The notes beneath the pieces are model-generated. The model was not told the DNA's origin, did not search any database, and saw only the letters and a list, made by a program, of their open reading frames with translations. Shown here in pieces: positions 45,711 through 56,233 of a stretch of DNA of 64,000 bases. The stretch comes from an uncultured Tateyamaria sp. Lineage in GTDB: Bacteria; Pseudomonadota; Alphaproteobacteria; Rhodobacterales; Rhodobacteraceae. A program made the translations under genes and the position numbers. The DNA lies in NCBI RefSeq assembly GCF_947503705.1, contig NZ_CANNES010000005.1:1-64000 (forward strand), given 5' to 3'. Within the stretch, counting starts at the first letter, position 1, and each line of letters starts with the position of its first letter.

Positions 45711-47360
45711 ATGCTGCGCGGGCTTGATATCTCGGACATGCTGATCATTGACCGGTTGGAACTCAGCTTTCAGCCGGGCCTGAACGTGTTGACCGGTGAA
45801 ACCGGGGCGGGCAAATCCATCCTGCTCGACAGTCTGGGCTTTGTGCTGGGCTGGCGGGGGCGGGCCGATCTGGTGCGGCAGGGCGCGGCCCAGGGCGAGG
45901 TGACCGCCTGGTTCGACCTTCCCGAGGATCACCCGGCCCAGGCCGTGCTGGACGGGGCGGGCCTGCCGCGCGGGGACGAGCTGATCCTGCGCCGTGTGAA
46001 CACGGCGGACGGGCGCAAGACGGCCTGGGTCAATGACCGGCGCTGTTCAGGCGAGGTGCTGCGCGCGCTCTCGGACACTCTGGTGGAACTGCATGGCCAG
46101 CACGACGACCGGGGCCTGTTGAACCCGCGCGGGCACCGCGACATCCTCGACGAATTTGCAGGGCTCGCGCCCGCACGCGCCAAAACCCGCGCCGCCTGGC
46201 GTGATGTGGCCACGGCCCGCAAGGCATTGGCCGAGGCCGAGGCCGCGATGGAAGCGATCCGCGCCGAAGAGGAATTCCTGCGCCATGCCGTGGGTGAGTT
46301 GGACACGCTTGACCCGCAACCGGGCGAGGATGCGAGCCTCGATGCTCAACGACGCCTGATGCAGGGGGCCGAACGCATCCGCGACGACGTTGCGCGCGCC
46401 CATCAAATTCTAGGCTATGACGGGGCCGAGGGCGCGATGAACGATGCGATCAAATGGCTCGACGGGGTGGCCGAACAGGCTGATGGCGCACTCGATGCGC
46501 CGCTTGCCGCCCTAGCGCGCGCCATGGTGGAACTGGACGAGGCCGCAGACGGCATTGCCGCCGCCATGGACCGGCTGGAGTTCAACCCGTCCGAGCTGGA
46601 AGAGACCGAAGAGCGGCTTTTTGCCATTCGCGGACTGGCCCGCAAACATTCTGTCGCCCCTGATGATCTGTCGGCTTTTGCCGATGATCTGCGGACCAAA
46701 CTGGCGGCGCTGGATGCAGGCGACGCTGATTTGGCACAGTTGCGCGGGGCTTTGTCCGCCGCCCAAGGCGCCTATGACGCGGCCGCCGCAGCCCTGTCGG
46801 ACAAGCGCAAGGCGGCGGCCAAACGGCTCGACAAGGCGGTCATGGCCGAACTGGCCCCGCTCAAGATGGAGCGGGCGGTCTTCGCCACCGAAATCACCCC
46901 CGACACAGCCGGACCTGACGGGACAGACATGGTGGCCTTTACCGTGGCCACGAACCCCGGCGCGCCGTCCGGGCCTTTGAACAAGATCGCCTCGGGTGGT
47001 GAACTCAGCCGGTTCTTGCTGGCGCTCAAGGTGTGCCTGACCAAGGGGCAATCGGGCCTCACGATGATCTTTGACGAAATTGACAGGGGCGTCGGCGGGG
47101 CCACCGCCGATGCGGTGGGGCGGCGTCTGGCCTCCATCGCTGCGGGCGGTCAGGTTCTCGTTGTCACGCACTCCCCACAAGTGGCGGCGCTCGGTGCGCA
47201 TCACTGGCGGGTGGAAAAACGTGTGACCAAGGGCATGACCACCTCGACAGTGGTACCGCTGTCCAGCCCCGACCGGGTGGACGAGATCGCGCGCATGTTG
47301 GCCGGTGACACGATCACCGATCAGGCACGCGGTGCCGCGCGCGCCCTTTTGGGGCACTGA
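45711..47360 (+). CDS. recN: DNA repair protein RecN
   Basis: This 549-residue SMC-like ATPase helps hold broken DNA ends. Walker A is TGETGAGKSILLDSLGFVLG near residue 30; long coiled coils span about 160-380; the ABC signature GGELSRFLLALKV and Walker B MIFDEIDRGVGGATADAVG are near the end. No LexA box is visible just upstream. Its position after bamD is typical of Rhodobacterales. Confidence 0.97.
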   Translation: MLRGLDISDMLIIDRLELSFQPGLNVLTGETGAGKSILLDSLGFVLGWRGRADLVRQGAAQGEVTAWFDLPEDHPAQAVLDGAGLPRGDELILRRVNTADGRKTAWVNDRRCSGEVLRALSDTLVELHGQHDDRGLLNPRGHRDILDEFAGLAPARAKTRAAWRDVATARKALAEAEAAMEAIRAEEEFLRHAVGELDTLDPQPGEDASLDAQRRLMQGAERIRDDVARAHQILGYDGAEGAMNDAIKWLDGVAEQADGALDAPLAALARAMVELDEAADGIAAAMDRLEFNPSELEETEERLFAIRGLARKHSVAPDDLSAFADDLRTKLAALDAGDADLAQLRGALSAAQGAYDAAAAALSDKRKAAAKRLDKAVMAELAPLKMERAVFATEITPDTAGPDGTDMVAFTVATNPGAPSGPLNKIASGGELSRFLLALKVCLTKGQSGLTMIFDEIDRGVGGATADAVGRRLASIAAGGQVLVVTHSPQVAALGAHHWRVEKRVTKGMTTSTVVPLSSPDRVDEIARMLAGDTITDQARGAARALLGH

Positions 47361-47451
47361 TTTCGTACGCGCAGCCCCGGGCGGGCTTTTCACGCGCCCG
47401 GCGATAGCCTAAGACAAAAGAACAAAAGCACTTTTTGGGCCCGCGTCTGTC

Positions 47452-49140
47452 ATGTCCGCACCCCAGCGCCGCATCTTTTCCGACCAGCTTGACCAGGCCG
47501 TGACCGCCTGCAAGGACGGCTGGAAAGTGCTGCGCCATCAAGGCCCCGGGCAAGTGCAGTTCTGGTTTATCGCCCTTTTGGTCGGCATCGCCGCCGGCTA
47601 TGCGGCTCTCTATTTCCGCAAGGGGATCGAGGCACTGCAAGCCTGGCTTTATGGCACCGACGACGTGCAATATCTGCACAGTTTCGCCTCTGGCCTGCCA
47701 TGGTATCTGATCCTGATCATCCCGATCATCGGCGGGCTGGTAACGGGCCTGATCCTGCACAATTTCACCAAGGATGGTGTCGTGCGTAGCGTGTCGGACG
47801 TGATCGAAGGGGCCGCGCTGCGCGACGGGCAGGTGGGTACACGGGCCGGGCTGGCGTCGGCCTTTGCCAGCTTCATCACGCTCTCCTCAGGTGGCTCCAC
47901 GGGCCGCGAGGGGCCGGTGGTGCACATTGCCGCCGTGATCTCGACCAAGGTGTCGCGGTTCATCAAGGCCGACGGGATCACGGGGCGCGACCTTTTGGGC
48001 TGTGCTGTGGCGGCAGCGGTCTCGGCCAGTTTCAACGCGCCGATTGCGGGCGCGCTCTTTGCGCTTGAGGTGGTGCTGCGCCATTTTGCAGTGCATGCCT
48101 TTGCGCCAATCGTGATTGCCAGCGTGGCGGGCACCGTCATCAACCGGCTGCAATATGACGACGTGACCGAATTTGCTTTGCCTGAACCCAACACGCTTGA
48201 TTTCTATCAGGAATTGCCGGCCTTCCTGTTGCTTGGGCTGGTGTCGGGGCTCGTGGCTGTGGTGCTGATGCGCGCGATTTTCTGGACCGATGACGTGGGC
48301 AGCGCCTTGCAAGCGCGGACCGGGCTGCCGCGCTGGCTGCGTCCGGCGATTGCGGGCGCGGTGCTGGGCGGGATGGCGATTTTCTATCCCCACATCATCG
48401 GTGTCGGATACGAGACAACGTCGCTGGCGCTGACGGGTCAATTACCACTGAACGATGTTGTTGTCTTTACCGTGCTCAAGGTGGCGGCGGTGGCCGTGAC
48501 GATGGCGGGGCGCATGGGGGGCGGGGTATTTTCGCCCTCGCTGATGATCGGCGCGCTGACGGGCTTGGGCTTTGGGTTGGTTGCCACAGGTCTTTTCCCG
48601 GATGTGTCAGGCTCTGCCACGCTTTATGCTCTGGCGGGCATGGGGGCGGTGGCGGCGGCGGTGCTGGGCGCGCCCATTTCCACCACTTTGATCGTGTTCG
48701 AGCTGACGGGGGACTGGCAGACGGGGCTGGCCGTGATGGTGGCGGTGTCGATGTCGACCGCGCTGGCCTCAAAGCTGGTGCATCGCAGCTTTTTCCTCAC
48801 CCAGCTTGAGCGCAAGGGCGTGCATCTGGCCGCAGGGCCCCAAGCCTATCTTTTGGCGATGTTCCGGATCAACACGGTGATGCGCAGGCCCGACCATCCG
48901 CAAGCGGCGGATGAGGCGCGCTGTTGGGAGATGATTGGCGATGCGATCTATGTGGATGCCGGGGCCACGCTGGAAGTGGCACTGCCGATCTTTGATCGGG
49001 CGATGGTGCCGTTTATCCCGGTGGTGACACTGACGGGCGAGGGAAACGCGCCCGAGTTGCAGGGCGCGCTCTTTCATGTGGATGCGCTCAAGGCCTATAA
49101 CCGGGCCTTGGCGGCGACGGCGGCCGAAGAACACAGCTGA
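47452..49140 (+). CDS. ClC-family chloride channel / antiporter
   Basis: This 562-residue membrane protein has the ClC gating glutamate in GGSTGREGPVVHIAA and the late pore motif GGGVFSPSLMIGAL. The first selectivity motif, usually GxGxP, is diverged here (GVVRSVSDVIEG), which may alter anion preference. The C-terminal 100 residues resemble a degenerate CBS-type regulatory region. It is a separate gene 92 bp after recN. Confidence 0.9.
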   Translation: MSAPQRRIFSDQLDQAVTACKDGWKVLRHQGPGQVQFWFIALLVGIAAGYAALYFRKGIEALQAWLYGTDDVQYLHSFASGLPWYLILIIPIIGGLVTGLILHNFTKDGVVRSVSDVIEGAALRDGQVGTRAGLASAFASFITLSSGGSTGREGPVVHIAAVISTKVSRFIKADGITGRDLLGCAVAAAVSASFNAPIAGALFALEVVLRHFAVHAFAPIVIASVAGTVINRLQYDDVTEFALPEPNTLDFYQELPAFLLLGLVSGLVAVVLMRAIFWTDDVGSALQARTGLPRWLRPAIAGAVLGGMAIFYPHIIGVGYETTSLALTGQLPLNDVVVFTVLKVAAVAVTMAGRMGGGVFSPSLMIGALTGLGFGLVATGLFPDVSGSATLYALAGMGAVAAAVLGAPISTTLIVFELTGDWQTGLAVMVAVSMSTALASKLVHRSFFLTQLERKGVHLAAGPQAYLLAMFRINTVMRRPDHPQAADEARCWEMIGDAIYVDAGATLEVALPIFDRAMVPFIPVVTLTGEGNAPELQGALFHVDALKAYNRALAATAAEEHS

Positions 49141-49204
49141 GGCCGCCGGGCTGGTCTGTTTGCATACGCAAAGACGCCCACCCGCCGACCCGCACGCGCG
49201 TTGC

Positions 49205-49549
49205 TCAGATCTTTTCGACCGTGATCTCATCACCCGCGTAGAAAGCCAGATGATCCTTGATCCGCGCCACGTCTTCCAGCGGTGCCTCATAGCTCCAGAC
49301 CGCGTTTTCCAGCGTCTTTGACTTTGTCACCACCGAGAAATAGCTGGCATCGCCCTTGTGCGGGCAATGGGTGCTTTTGTCGGTCCGGTCCAGAAAGGCC
49401 ATCGCAATATCATCGCGCGGGAAATAGATGACGAACGGGTAATCGCCCTCTGTCAGTTCCAGCGCGTTTTGGCTTTCGCCCAGCACAGCGCCACCTGCGC
49501 GCACCGTCCAAGTCCCCGGTGCTTTGCGGATCGTGATGTGATCAGCCAT
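49205..49549 (-). CDS. DUF427-domain protein
   Basis: This 114-residue beta-sheet protein contains the DUF427 core: VLGESQNALELTEGDYPFVIYFPRDDI, then HCPHKGDASYFS and AVWSYEAPLEDVARIKDHLA. The family has no proven reaction. The ATG at 49549 has a strong AGGAGG just before it. An upstream in-frame extension is unconserved. Confidence 0.88.
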   Translation of the reverse strand: MADHITIRKAPGTWTVRAGGAVLGESQNALELTEGDYPFVIYFPRDDIAMAFLDRTDKSTHCPHKGDASYFSVVTKSKTLENAVWSYEAPLEDVARIKDHLAFYAGDEITVEKI

Positions 49550-49625
49550 ATGCGTGCCTCCTGCGAATGTCATGATATCTGTCGTGAAGGTAGGGTGTAA
49601 CAGACCCGTGACAACAGCGCCAGCG

Positions 49626-51416
49626 TCAGAGCGGTTCGGTCGCCTGTTGCAGCCATGCAAGAGCGGTTTCCGACACCCGTGGCCCGATCTTGGCCAGTGT
49701 TTCCGCGTGATAGGCATTGAGCCATGCGCGCCCCGGCCCATCCAGCATCTCGGCAACGATCAGGCGGCGGTCAATCGGCGCAAAGGTCAGCGTTTGCCAG
49801 GACAGCATGTCGCGGTGGGCGTCCCCCCCTTCGGGCACCTCTGCCACCTCTGCCACAATCAGGTTCTCGATGCGGATGCCAAAGGCCCCCTCGCGGTAAT
49901 ACCCTGGCTCGTTCGACAGGATCATGCCCGCCACGATCGGCACATGGCTCACCCGGCTCAGGCGTTGGGGCCCCTCATGCACCGACAGGTATGCACCCAC
50001 GCCATGGCCCAAGCCGTGATCGAAATCCTGGTGCGCATACCACAAGGGGGCGCGGCCGATGGCCTCGATATCGCGGCCCGCGAGCCCTTTGGGCCAGATC
50101 AGACGGGACATGTTGATCATGCCCATCAGCACGCGGGTGAAGGCGGCACGCGCCTCAACGCGCGGGTCCCCGATGGCGATGGTGCGGGTGATGTCGGTGG
50201 TTCCATCCAGATACTGCCCGCCGCTGTCGAGCACGATCAGGTGACCGTCTTCGAGCCTGCTGTCGGTCTCTTCGGTCACGCGGTAATGCATGATGGCCCC
50301 ATTGGGTCCCGCACCCGCGATGGTTTCGAAACTGATGTCCTGCAGGGCGTTGTCGCGGCGGCGCATCGCCTCCAGCCGGGACACCACCTGCGTCTCGGTC
50401 AGGGTGCCGGGGGCCTGGGCATCAAGCCAGGCCAACAGTTCTACCACTGCTGCTCCGTCACGCAAATGCGCCTCGGCGCTGCCCTTGATCTCGGCCGCGT
50501 TCTTGCAGGCCTTGGGCAAGGAACAGGGGTCATCGCCCCATTGCACCCGGTCCCCGATGGCATCGGCCACGCGGACGGGGACAGAGCCCTTGTCGAGGCA
50601 AACAGGACCCGCAAGCGTCTCTAAAAACGGCAGGAAATCTTCTGGCGCATGACAAGTCACATCCGAGCCTAAATGATCGCGCACCTCTCCCAGCTTGGCC
50701 GCGGCCATGAACAGATCCACCGCCCCGCTTGCGTGCAACACGGCAAAGCCCTGCGCAATCGGATTGCGCGGAATGTCCGCCCCGCGAATGTTCAGCAACC
50801 AGCACAGGCTGTCGGGCAAGGTGATCACGGCCGAGGTACAGCCTGCCTCCGCCAAATCCGCTCCCAGGCGGGCACGCTTGTCCTCATGGCTTTCGCCTGC
50901 AAATTCAAGGGGGTGTACCTTAGCAGGCTCGGCGGCAGGCGCTGGCTGATCGGGCCAGATACGGTCGACCAGATTGCCCACCTGAACCAGCTCAACCGAT
51001 GTCCCGGCCAAGGCATCACGCGTCTGCGCAATCTGACCGGGCGTGTGCAGCCAGGGATCAAACCCAACCCGACCCCCCTCAGGCAATTGCTCTTTCAACC
51101 AAGCGGCCAAGGACACCTCGGGCCAGGGCACCGGCGTATAGACATCCGCCACCTGCGCCTTCACTTGCGTCCGGTAGCGGCCATCAATGAACACGCCCGC
51201 CACATGCCCCAAAACGGCACAAAACCCCGCCGATCCGGTAAAACCGGTGAGCCATGCCAGCCGCTCATCCCGGGCCGAGACATATTCCCCTTGATGGGCA
51301 TCCGCACGGGGCACCAGAAATCCGTCCAAGCCCTCCGACTGGATTGCAGCGCGCAAGGCCTCTAGGCGGGGCGGCCCCTGCTCGGGTCGGGCGGTGACCT
51401 CAAATGATTGAAACAT
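49626..51416 (-). CDS. Aminopeptidase P family (M24B) metalloprotease
   Basis: This 596-residue enzyme removes N-terminal residues before proline. Two N-terminal creatinase-like domains precede the pita-bread domain with the dinuclear metal ligands: LDSGGQYLDGTTDITRT (Asp, Asp), HGLGHGVGAYLSVHEGPQ (His), and SNEPGYY with FGIRIENLI (two Glu). The length and the three-domain structure resemble eukaryote-type Xaa-Pro aminopeptidase 1. It is cytoplasmic. It lies 50 bp after cobT's stop on the same strand. Confidence 0.93.
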   Translation of the reverse strand: MFQSFEVTARPEQGPPRLEALRAAIQSEGLDGFLVPRADAHQGEYVSARDERLAWLTGFTGSAGFCAVLGHVAGVFIDGRYRTQVKAQVADVYTPVPWPEVSLAAWLKEQLPEGGRVGFDPWLHTPGQIAQTRDALAGTSVELVQVGNLVDRIWPDQPAPAAEPAKVHPLEFAGESHEDKRARLGADLAEAGCTSAVITLPDSLCWLLNIRGADIPRNPIAQGFAVLHASGAVDLFMAAAKLGEVRDHLGSDVTCHAPEDFLPFLETLAGPVCLDKGSVPVRVADAIGDRVQWGDDPCSLPKACKNAAEIKGSAEAHLRDGAAVVELLAWLDAQAPGTLTETQVVSRLEAMRRRDNALQDISFETIAGAGPNGAIMHYRVTEETDSRLEDGHLIVLDSGGQYLDGTTDITRTIAIGDPRVEARAAFTRVLMGMINMSRLIWPKGLAGRDIEAIGRAPLWYAHQDFDHGLGHGVGAYLSVHEGPQRLSRVSHVPIVAGMILSNEPGYYREGAFGIRIENLIVAEVAEVPEGGDAHRDMLSWQTLTFAPIDRRLIVAEMLDGPGRAWLNAYHAETLAKIGPRVSETALAWLQQATEPL

Positions 51417-51465
51417 GCCCAGTCCCTCTTCTCTGTTGTAAAAAATCTTCCCCGGAGGCTCGGCT

Positions 51466-53343
51466 TCAGCCCGCGCGCTTCATGCCCATGATGCGGGCCC
51501 GTGCCCTTGGGTCGCTGTCAAAGAGCGCGGCCAATTGCTCGGTCATGGCGCCGGCCAACTGCTCTACATCCGTGATGGTCACCGCGCGGTCGTAATAGCG
51601 GGTCACGTCATGGCCGATGCCGATGGCCAGCAACTCGACCTGCCGCTTGCGCTCGACCAATGCAATCACATCGCGCAGGTGCTTTTCCAGATAGTTGGCC
51701 GGGTTCACCGACAGCGTGCTGTCATCCACGGGCGCGCCGTCCGAAATCACCATCAGAATCTTGCGAGCCTCGGGGCGGCTCACCATCCGGCGATGGGCCC
51801 ATTCCAGCGCCTCACCGTCGATATTTTCCTTCAGCAGGCCCTCTTTCATCATCAGACCCAGATTCGGGCGCGCCCGGCGCCAGGGCGCATCGGCGGATTT
51901 GTAGATGATGTGGCGCAGGTCGTTCAAACGGCCGGGTTGGGCCGGGCGGCTGTCATTCAACCACGCCTCACGGGCAAGCCCGCCTTTCCACGCGCGGGTG
52001 GTAAAGCCCAGGATTTCCACCTTCACATTGCACCGTTCCAGCGTGCGGGCCAGAACATCGGCACAAATGGCGGCAATTGATATGGGGCGACCCCGCATGG
52101 AGCCTGAATTGTCGAGCAGCAACGTCACGCAAGTGTCGCGGAACTCGGTGTCTTTCTCGACCTTGAAGGACAGGGGCGTCGTCGGGTTGGCCACGATGCG
52201 CGCCAGACGACCCGCATCCAGTGTGCCTTCCTCCAGATCAAACTCCCAAGACCGGTTCTGTTGTGCCTGCAAGCGGCGCTGCAACTTGTTGGCCAGACGG
52301 GAAACGGCGCCCTTCAGGGGCTCCAACTGCTGGTCGAGATAGGCGCGCAACCGTTCCAGCTCGACCGGTTCGGCCAACTCCTCTGCCATGACCTCTTCGT
52401 CATGGGTGTCGAGGTAGACGCGGTAATCGGGATCGGCCTCGGAAACAGGTTGCGGGGCAGGGGGCTCCAGCGGGGCCTCGCCCTCGGGCATCTCGGCTTC
52501 CTCGCCCATCTCCTGATCGGCCATGTCGTCCATGGTGACCTGGGCCTGCGAGGCATCCTGCTGCTCCTCTTGCGAGGATTCAGGCGTGCCTTCGGCATTC
52601 TCGTCGTCCTGATCATCCTGACCGGTGCTGTCGGGATCCTGCTCTTCTTCTTCGCCTTCTTCGGCCTGGTCTTCCTGGTCTTCGTCCAGCTGATCGGGGT
52701 CATCGCCCAACTGATCGCCATAACCCAGATCGCTGATGATCTGGCGGGCAAAGCGGGCAAAAGCGCCCTGATCCTCAAGGATGTCTTCCAGGTTTTCCAG
52801 CGTGCCGCCCGCCTGATCTTCGATGAACCCGCGCCACAGCTCCATCGCGTTCTCGGCCCCGGGGGGCAGATCGCGGCCCGTGGCCAGATGGCGGATCAGG
52901 TAGCCAGCGGCGACAGACAAAGGCACGTCACTGGCCTGTTTGCACTGGTCATAGCCGCGGCGCATGGCGTCATGCTTGATCTTGACGTCGATATTGCCGG
53001 CCGTCCCGGGCATGTCGCGCGCGCCCACAGCCTCACAACGGGCGGTCTCCATCGCCTCATAGAGGTCACGCGCCATCTCGCCCTGCGGGGAATAGCGGGC
53101 ATGGGTCTGCCCATTGTGATAGCGGCGGTGCAGGGCCAGCGCATCAGCGGTGCCGCGCGCCAGCAAAACCTCGTCGCGGGTCATCCGGCGGGAGACCTGC
53201 GGCAAACGCATCGCATCGCCGGACACGCCCGACGGATCAACGGAGTATGAGACGTTCAACTCAGGATCATTCGCCATGACCTTGGTCGCCTCAGCGAGGG
53301 CCTTTTTGAACGGATCTGCGGGATTGTCGTTGTTGGTGCTCAT
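51466..53343 (-). CDS. cobT: Cobaltochelatase subunit CobT
   Basis: This is the 625-residue large chaperone-like subunit of the aerobic cobaltochelatase that, with CobN and CobS, inserts cobalt into hydrogenobyrinic acid a,c-diamide. There is a very acidic low-complexity stretch at about residues 215-300, and a C-terminal von Willebrand factor A domain with the MIDAS motif [12 protein letters not shown]. The start overlaps the racemase-like gene by four bases, so cobS, the racemase-like gene and cobT form one minus-strand operon. Confidence 0.95.
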   Translation of the reverse strand: MSTNNDNPADPFKKALAEATKVMANDPELNVSYSVDPSGVSGDAMRLPQVSRRMTRDEVLLARGTADALALHRRYHNGQTHARYSPQGEMARDLYEAMETARCEAVGARDMPGTAGNIDVKIKHDAMRRGYDQCKQASDVPLSVAAGYLIRHLATGRDLPPGAENAMELWRGFIEDQAGGTLENLEDILEDQGAFARFARQIISDLGYGDQLGDDPDQLDEDQEDQAEEGEEEEQDPDSTGQDDQDDENAEGTPESSQEEQQDASQAQVTMDDMADQEMGEEAEMPEGEAPLEPPAPQPVSEADPDYRVYLDTHDEEVMAEELAEPVELERLRAYLDQQLEPLKGAVSRLANKLQRRLQAQQNRSWEFDLEEGTLDAGRLARIVANPTTPLSFKVEKDTEFRDTCVTLLLDNSGSMRGRPISIAAICADVLARTLERCNVKVEILGFTTRAWKGGLAREAWLNDSRPAQPGRLNDLRHIIYKSADAPWRRARPNLGLMMKEGLLKENIDGEALEWAHRRMVSRPEARKILMVISDGAPVDDSTLSVNPANYLEKHLRDVIALVERKRQVELLAIGIGHDVTRYYDRAVTITDVEQLAGAMTEQLAALFDSDPRARARIMGMKRAG

Positions 53344-54044
53344 TCGGAACCGCCTACGGAATGGTCAGACAAGGTTTGGCGCCCGGTCGCCAAAGCAACC
53401 AACACATCCACATGAATATCAAGAGCGTCGATGACTTCATAGCCCACCGCGCGCCCGTCAAAGGCCAGGTTCAGATCGGTGCCTGCCAAAACAACGGCCT
53501 GGGCCCCCTTTTGCTCAACCAATATGCGACCCTGCTCGATGAAATAGGCGCGTTGGGCATCATTGCACTGACCGGCCACGGCCATATCGGTATAGGCATC
53601 GCCCGAACCCTCCAGATCATCGGGCGCAACCGCGCGGGTCTGCGCCAATTGGCCAAACAGCCGCGTGCGCATGACAACGGCAGTGCCCAGCAATCCCACA
53701 GTCTCAACCCCCCGAGACGCAAAAAACGCATCCAGTGGTGCCACCGCACTGACCAATGGCAAGGCCGACAACGGCACGGTTTCGTCAAAACAGAAATGCC
53801 CGCCCAGCGACGTGATCGCGGCACAGTCCGCGCCGGCCGCTTTCAACCGGTCGATCAGACCCGCATAGACCCGGGCCTGCGCATTGCGATCGCCCGCCCT
53901 GTTATTTGCCAACAAGGTGTCGACATCCGCATTCACGATGGTCAGTTCCAATGGATGACCAAGGCCTCGCATCGCAGCGGTCAGGCGCGTGTAATACGAA
54001 ACGGTCGCTGCGGGACCGATACCGCCAATCAGGCCGATATGCAT
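53340..54044 (-). CDS. Aspartate/glutamate racemase-fold protein lacking both catalytic cysteines
   Basis: This 234-residue protein has the Asp/Glu racemase fold ([19 protein letters not shown] at the N-terminus and the usual two-domain length). Where active racemases have PCNTAH, this reads TSLGGH (Cys to Ser79), and where they have LGCTE, it reads LAGTD (Cys to Gly188). Both catalytic Cys are therefore absent, and racemase activity is unlikely. It sits between cobS and cobT with a 4-bp overlap to the latter, suggesting a role near cobalamin synthesis. This role is inference. Confidence 0.82.
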   Translation of the reverse strand: MHIGLIGGIGPAATVSYYTRLTAAMRGLGHPLELTIVNADVDTLLANNRAGDRNAQARVYAGLIDRLKAAGADCAAITSLGGHFCFDETVPLSALPLVSAVAPLDAFFASRGVETVGLLGTAVVMRTRLFGQLAQTRAVAPDDLEGSGDAYTDMAVAGQCNDAQRAYFIEQGRILVEQKGAQAVVLAGTDLNLAFDGRAVGYEVIDALDIHVDVLVALATGRQTLSDHSVGGSE

Positions 54045-54064
54045 CGTGCCTCCTTCGCGTTGCC

Positions 54065-55051
54065 TTACCCCAAGCTCACGCTCGCAGCACTCTCCGGCAG
54101 TTCCTCGTCAAACAGACGCTGATAGAACTCGGCCACCGTCTGACGCTCCAGCTCATCGCATTTGTTGAGGAAGGACAGGCGGAACGCATAGCCCACATTG
54201 CGGAAAATCTCGGCGTTCTGGGCCCAGGCGATCACCGTCCGGGGGGACATCACGGTGGACAGGTCGCCATTCATGAACGCGGTCCGGGTCAGGTCGGCCA
54301 CGGTCACCATCTGCTTGACGGTCTTGCGGCCTTCGGCGGTGTTGTAATGGGGGTTCTTGGACAGAACGATGGCGGTCTCGGCGTCGATGGACAGATAGTT
54401 CAGAGTGGCCACCAGCGACCAACGGTCCATCTGGCCCTGGTTGATCTGTTGGGTGCCGTGATACAGACCCGTGGTGTCGCCCAGACCAACGGTGTTGGCG
54501 GTCGCAAAGATGCGGAAATAGGGGTGGGGCGTGATCACCTTGTTCTGGTCCAGCAGGGTCAGCTTGCCATCAACTTCCAGAACACGCTGGATCACGAACA
54601 TCACGTCGGCCCGGCCCGCATCATATTCATCAAAGACGATGGCGGTCGGCGTACGCAAGGCCCAGGGCAGGATTCCCTCTTGGAAATCAGTGACCTGCTT
54701 GCCATCCTTTAACTTGATGGCATCCTTGCCGATCAGGTCGATCCGGCTGATATGACTGTCAAGGTTCACACGGACGGTGGGCCAGTTCAGGCGGCTCGCC
54801 ACCTGCTCGATGTGGGTCGATTTGCCCGTCCCGTGATAACCCTGGATCATCACACGGCGGTTGTGGCTGAAACCTGCAAGGATGGCGAGGGTGGTGTCAG
54901 GATCAAACTTATAGGTGCTGTCCAGTTCCGGCACGCGTTCGGTGCGGTCGGCAAAGCCCTTGACCACCATATCGGTGTCGATGCCAAAGACTTCACGGAC
55001 GGAAATCTCTTCGCTGGGTTTCGCATTGATATCGATCGCGCCGTCCGCCAT
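54065..55051 (-). CDS. cobS: Cobaltochelatase subunit CobS
   Basis: This 328-residue AAA+ ATPase forms a hexamer with CobT and powers cobalt insertion. Walker [16 protein letters not shown], Walker [15 protein letters not shown] and a sensor region [19 protein letters not shown] are present. The length is normal. It heads the cobS-racemase-cobT set, 20 bp before the racemase-like start. Confidence 0.96.
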   Translation of the reverse strand: MADGAIDINAKPSEEISVREVFGIDTDMVVKGFADRTERVPELDSTYKFDPDTTLAILAGFSHNRRVMIQGYHGTGKSTHIEQVASRLNWPTVRVNLDSHISRIDLIGKDAIKLKDGKQVTDFQEGILPWALRTPTAIVFDEYDAGRADVMFVIQRVLEVDGKLTLLDQNKVITPHPYFRIFATANTVGLGDTTGLYHGTQQINQGQMDRWSLVATLNYLSIDAETAIVLSKNPHYNTAEGRKTVKQMVTVADLTRTAFMNGDLSTVMSPRTVIAWAQNAEIFRNVGYAFRLSFLNKCDELERQTVAEFYQRLFDEELPESAASVSLG

Positions 55052-55249
55052 TTTGCCGTTCCTTCAAAAGCATAAAACGCGCCCCGAATGGGCGCGCCGT
55101 TCGTGGTGCAACATAACGCGGCAAAGGGCAAGGGGAAGGGGCAGCGGGTCGCATCAAAAAAGCGTCGCGGCGCGCCGCAAACAAAGCCTGCCGCCTCCCA
55201 TCAGACCAGTTTCATCGCAACCTGCGTCGCACTGGACCTAAACACGCGT

Positions 55250-55876
55250 TTACTTGAAATTCCGGCTCGCTTTGATCTGATCCCAGGCCCACACGACCTC
55301 TTGCAACTGCTCTTCCTGGCTGCGGTCGCCACCGTTCATGTCGGGGTGGAGCACCTTGATCAGCGCCTTATAGGCCTTGCGAACCTCGGCCTTGGTCTCG
55401 GCGGTGGCGGCATCCAGAATTTCAATGGCGCGCTTTTCGGTGGGGGGCAGTTTGCGGCCGCCACCGGGCTTGTTGCGGCCGGGGTTCTGGGTGCTGTTCT
55501 TGCCCAAGACCTGATGTGGGTCCTCGATGCCCAGCCGCGCCCAGGCGCGTGCCTCAGGGTCAGTCATGGGCTTGGTGGCGCGTTCCCACACCTTGTCCTT
55601 GGATTGTTGGGCGTTGATCTCGGCCTCGGTCGTGCCGTCAAAGAAATTCCATTTCAGGTTATATTCGCGCACGTGCTGCTGGCAGAACCAGAAATAATCA
55701 TCCAGCACATCGGGGGCCTTGGGGGCGCGAAACTTGCCCGCTTCTTCACAACCCTCGTGATCACACACCCGGGTCGATGTCTCGGACGCACCGGACATGC
55801 CCCGCCGCCCGCGGGGATTTTTCTTTTTCGCCGACGAGACGGACATGTCAAAACCGAAGGGATCTGATTTGGTCAT
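55250..55876 (-). CDS. J-domain (DnaJ-like) protein with N-terminal Cys cluster
   Basis: This 208-residue cytoplasmic protein has a C-terminal J-domain (AYKALIKVLHPDMNGGDRS, with the HPD tripeptide) that stimulates DnaK ATPase. The N-terminal half carries CDHEGCEEAG...FCQQH, a possible zinc site. This arrangement is common as a single-copy gene in alphaproteobacteria. It is divergent from bolA. Confidence 0.9.
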   Translation of the reverse strand: MTKSDPFGFDMSVSSAKKKNPRGRRGMSGASETSTRVCDHEGCEEAGKFRAPKAPDVLDDYFWFCQQHVREYNLKWNFFDGTTEAEINAQQSKDKVWERATKPMTDPEARAWARLGIEDPHQVLGKNSTQNPGRNKPGGGRKLPPTEKRAIEILDAATAETKAEVRKAYKALIKVLHPDMNGGDRSQEEQLQEVVWAWDQIKASRNFK

Positions 55877-55951
55877 AGCAACGGTCCTTTCCGACTCAGG
55901 CGCTCAAGTTTAGACTTTGGGGATCAGGATTGAAGGGGGTAGGACAAAAAA

Positions 55952-56224
55952 ATGTCCCAGACACAAAAAACAGTGCGGCAGGAAATCGAAGACAAGCTGC
56001 GCGCAGCCTTCGCGCTGCGAGAGATAGTGGTTGTGGACGACAGTGCAAGCCATGCAGGCCATGCCGGCGCCCCTGCGGCGGGTGAAAGCCACTTTAACGT
56101 CATGATGCGTAGCGGTGATTTTGAAGGGAAAAACCGTCTTGCACGACATCGGGCCGTGCACGGTGCGCTTGGTCCCGACCTCATCGGGCGCATTCACGCG
56201 CTGGCTCTTGATCTCGACGTTTAA
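55952..56224 (+). CDS. BolA-family protein
   Basis: This 90-residue protein has the BolA fold: EDKLRAAFALREIVVVDDS, the conserved HAGH segment, ESHFNVMMRSGDFEGKNRLA and RHRAVHGAL. BolA proteins partner monothiol glutaredoxins in iron sensing or Fe-S trafficking. It is divergent from the J-domain gene and convergent with the DUF4177 gene, with stops 9 bp apart. Confidence 0.92.
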   Translation: MSQTQKTVRQEIEDKLRAAFALREIVVVDDSASHAGHAGAPAAGESHFNVMMRSGDFEGKNRLARHRAVHGALGPDLIGRIHALALDLDV

Positions 56225-56233
56225 GAACGTCGA

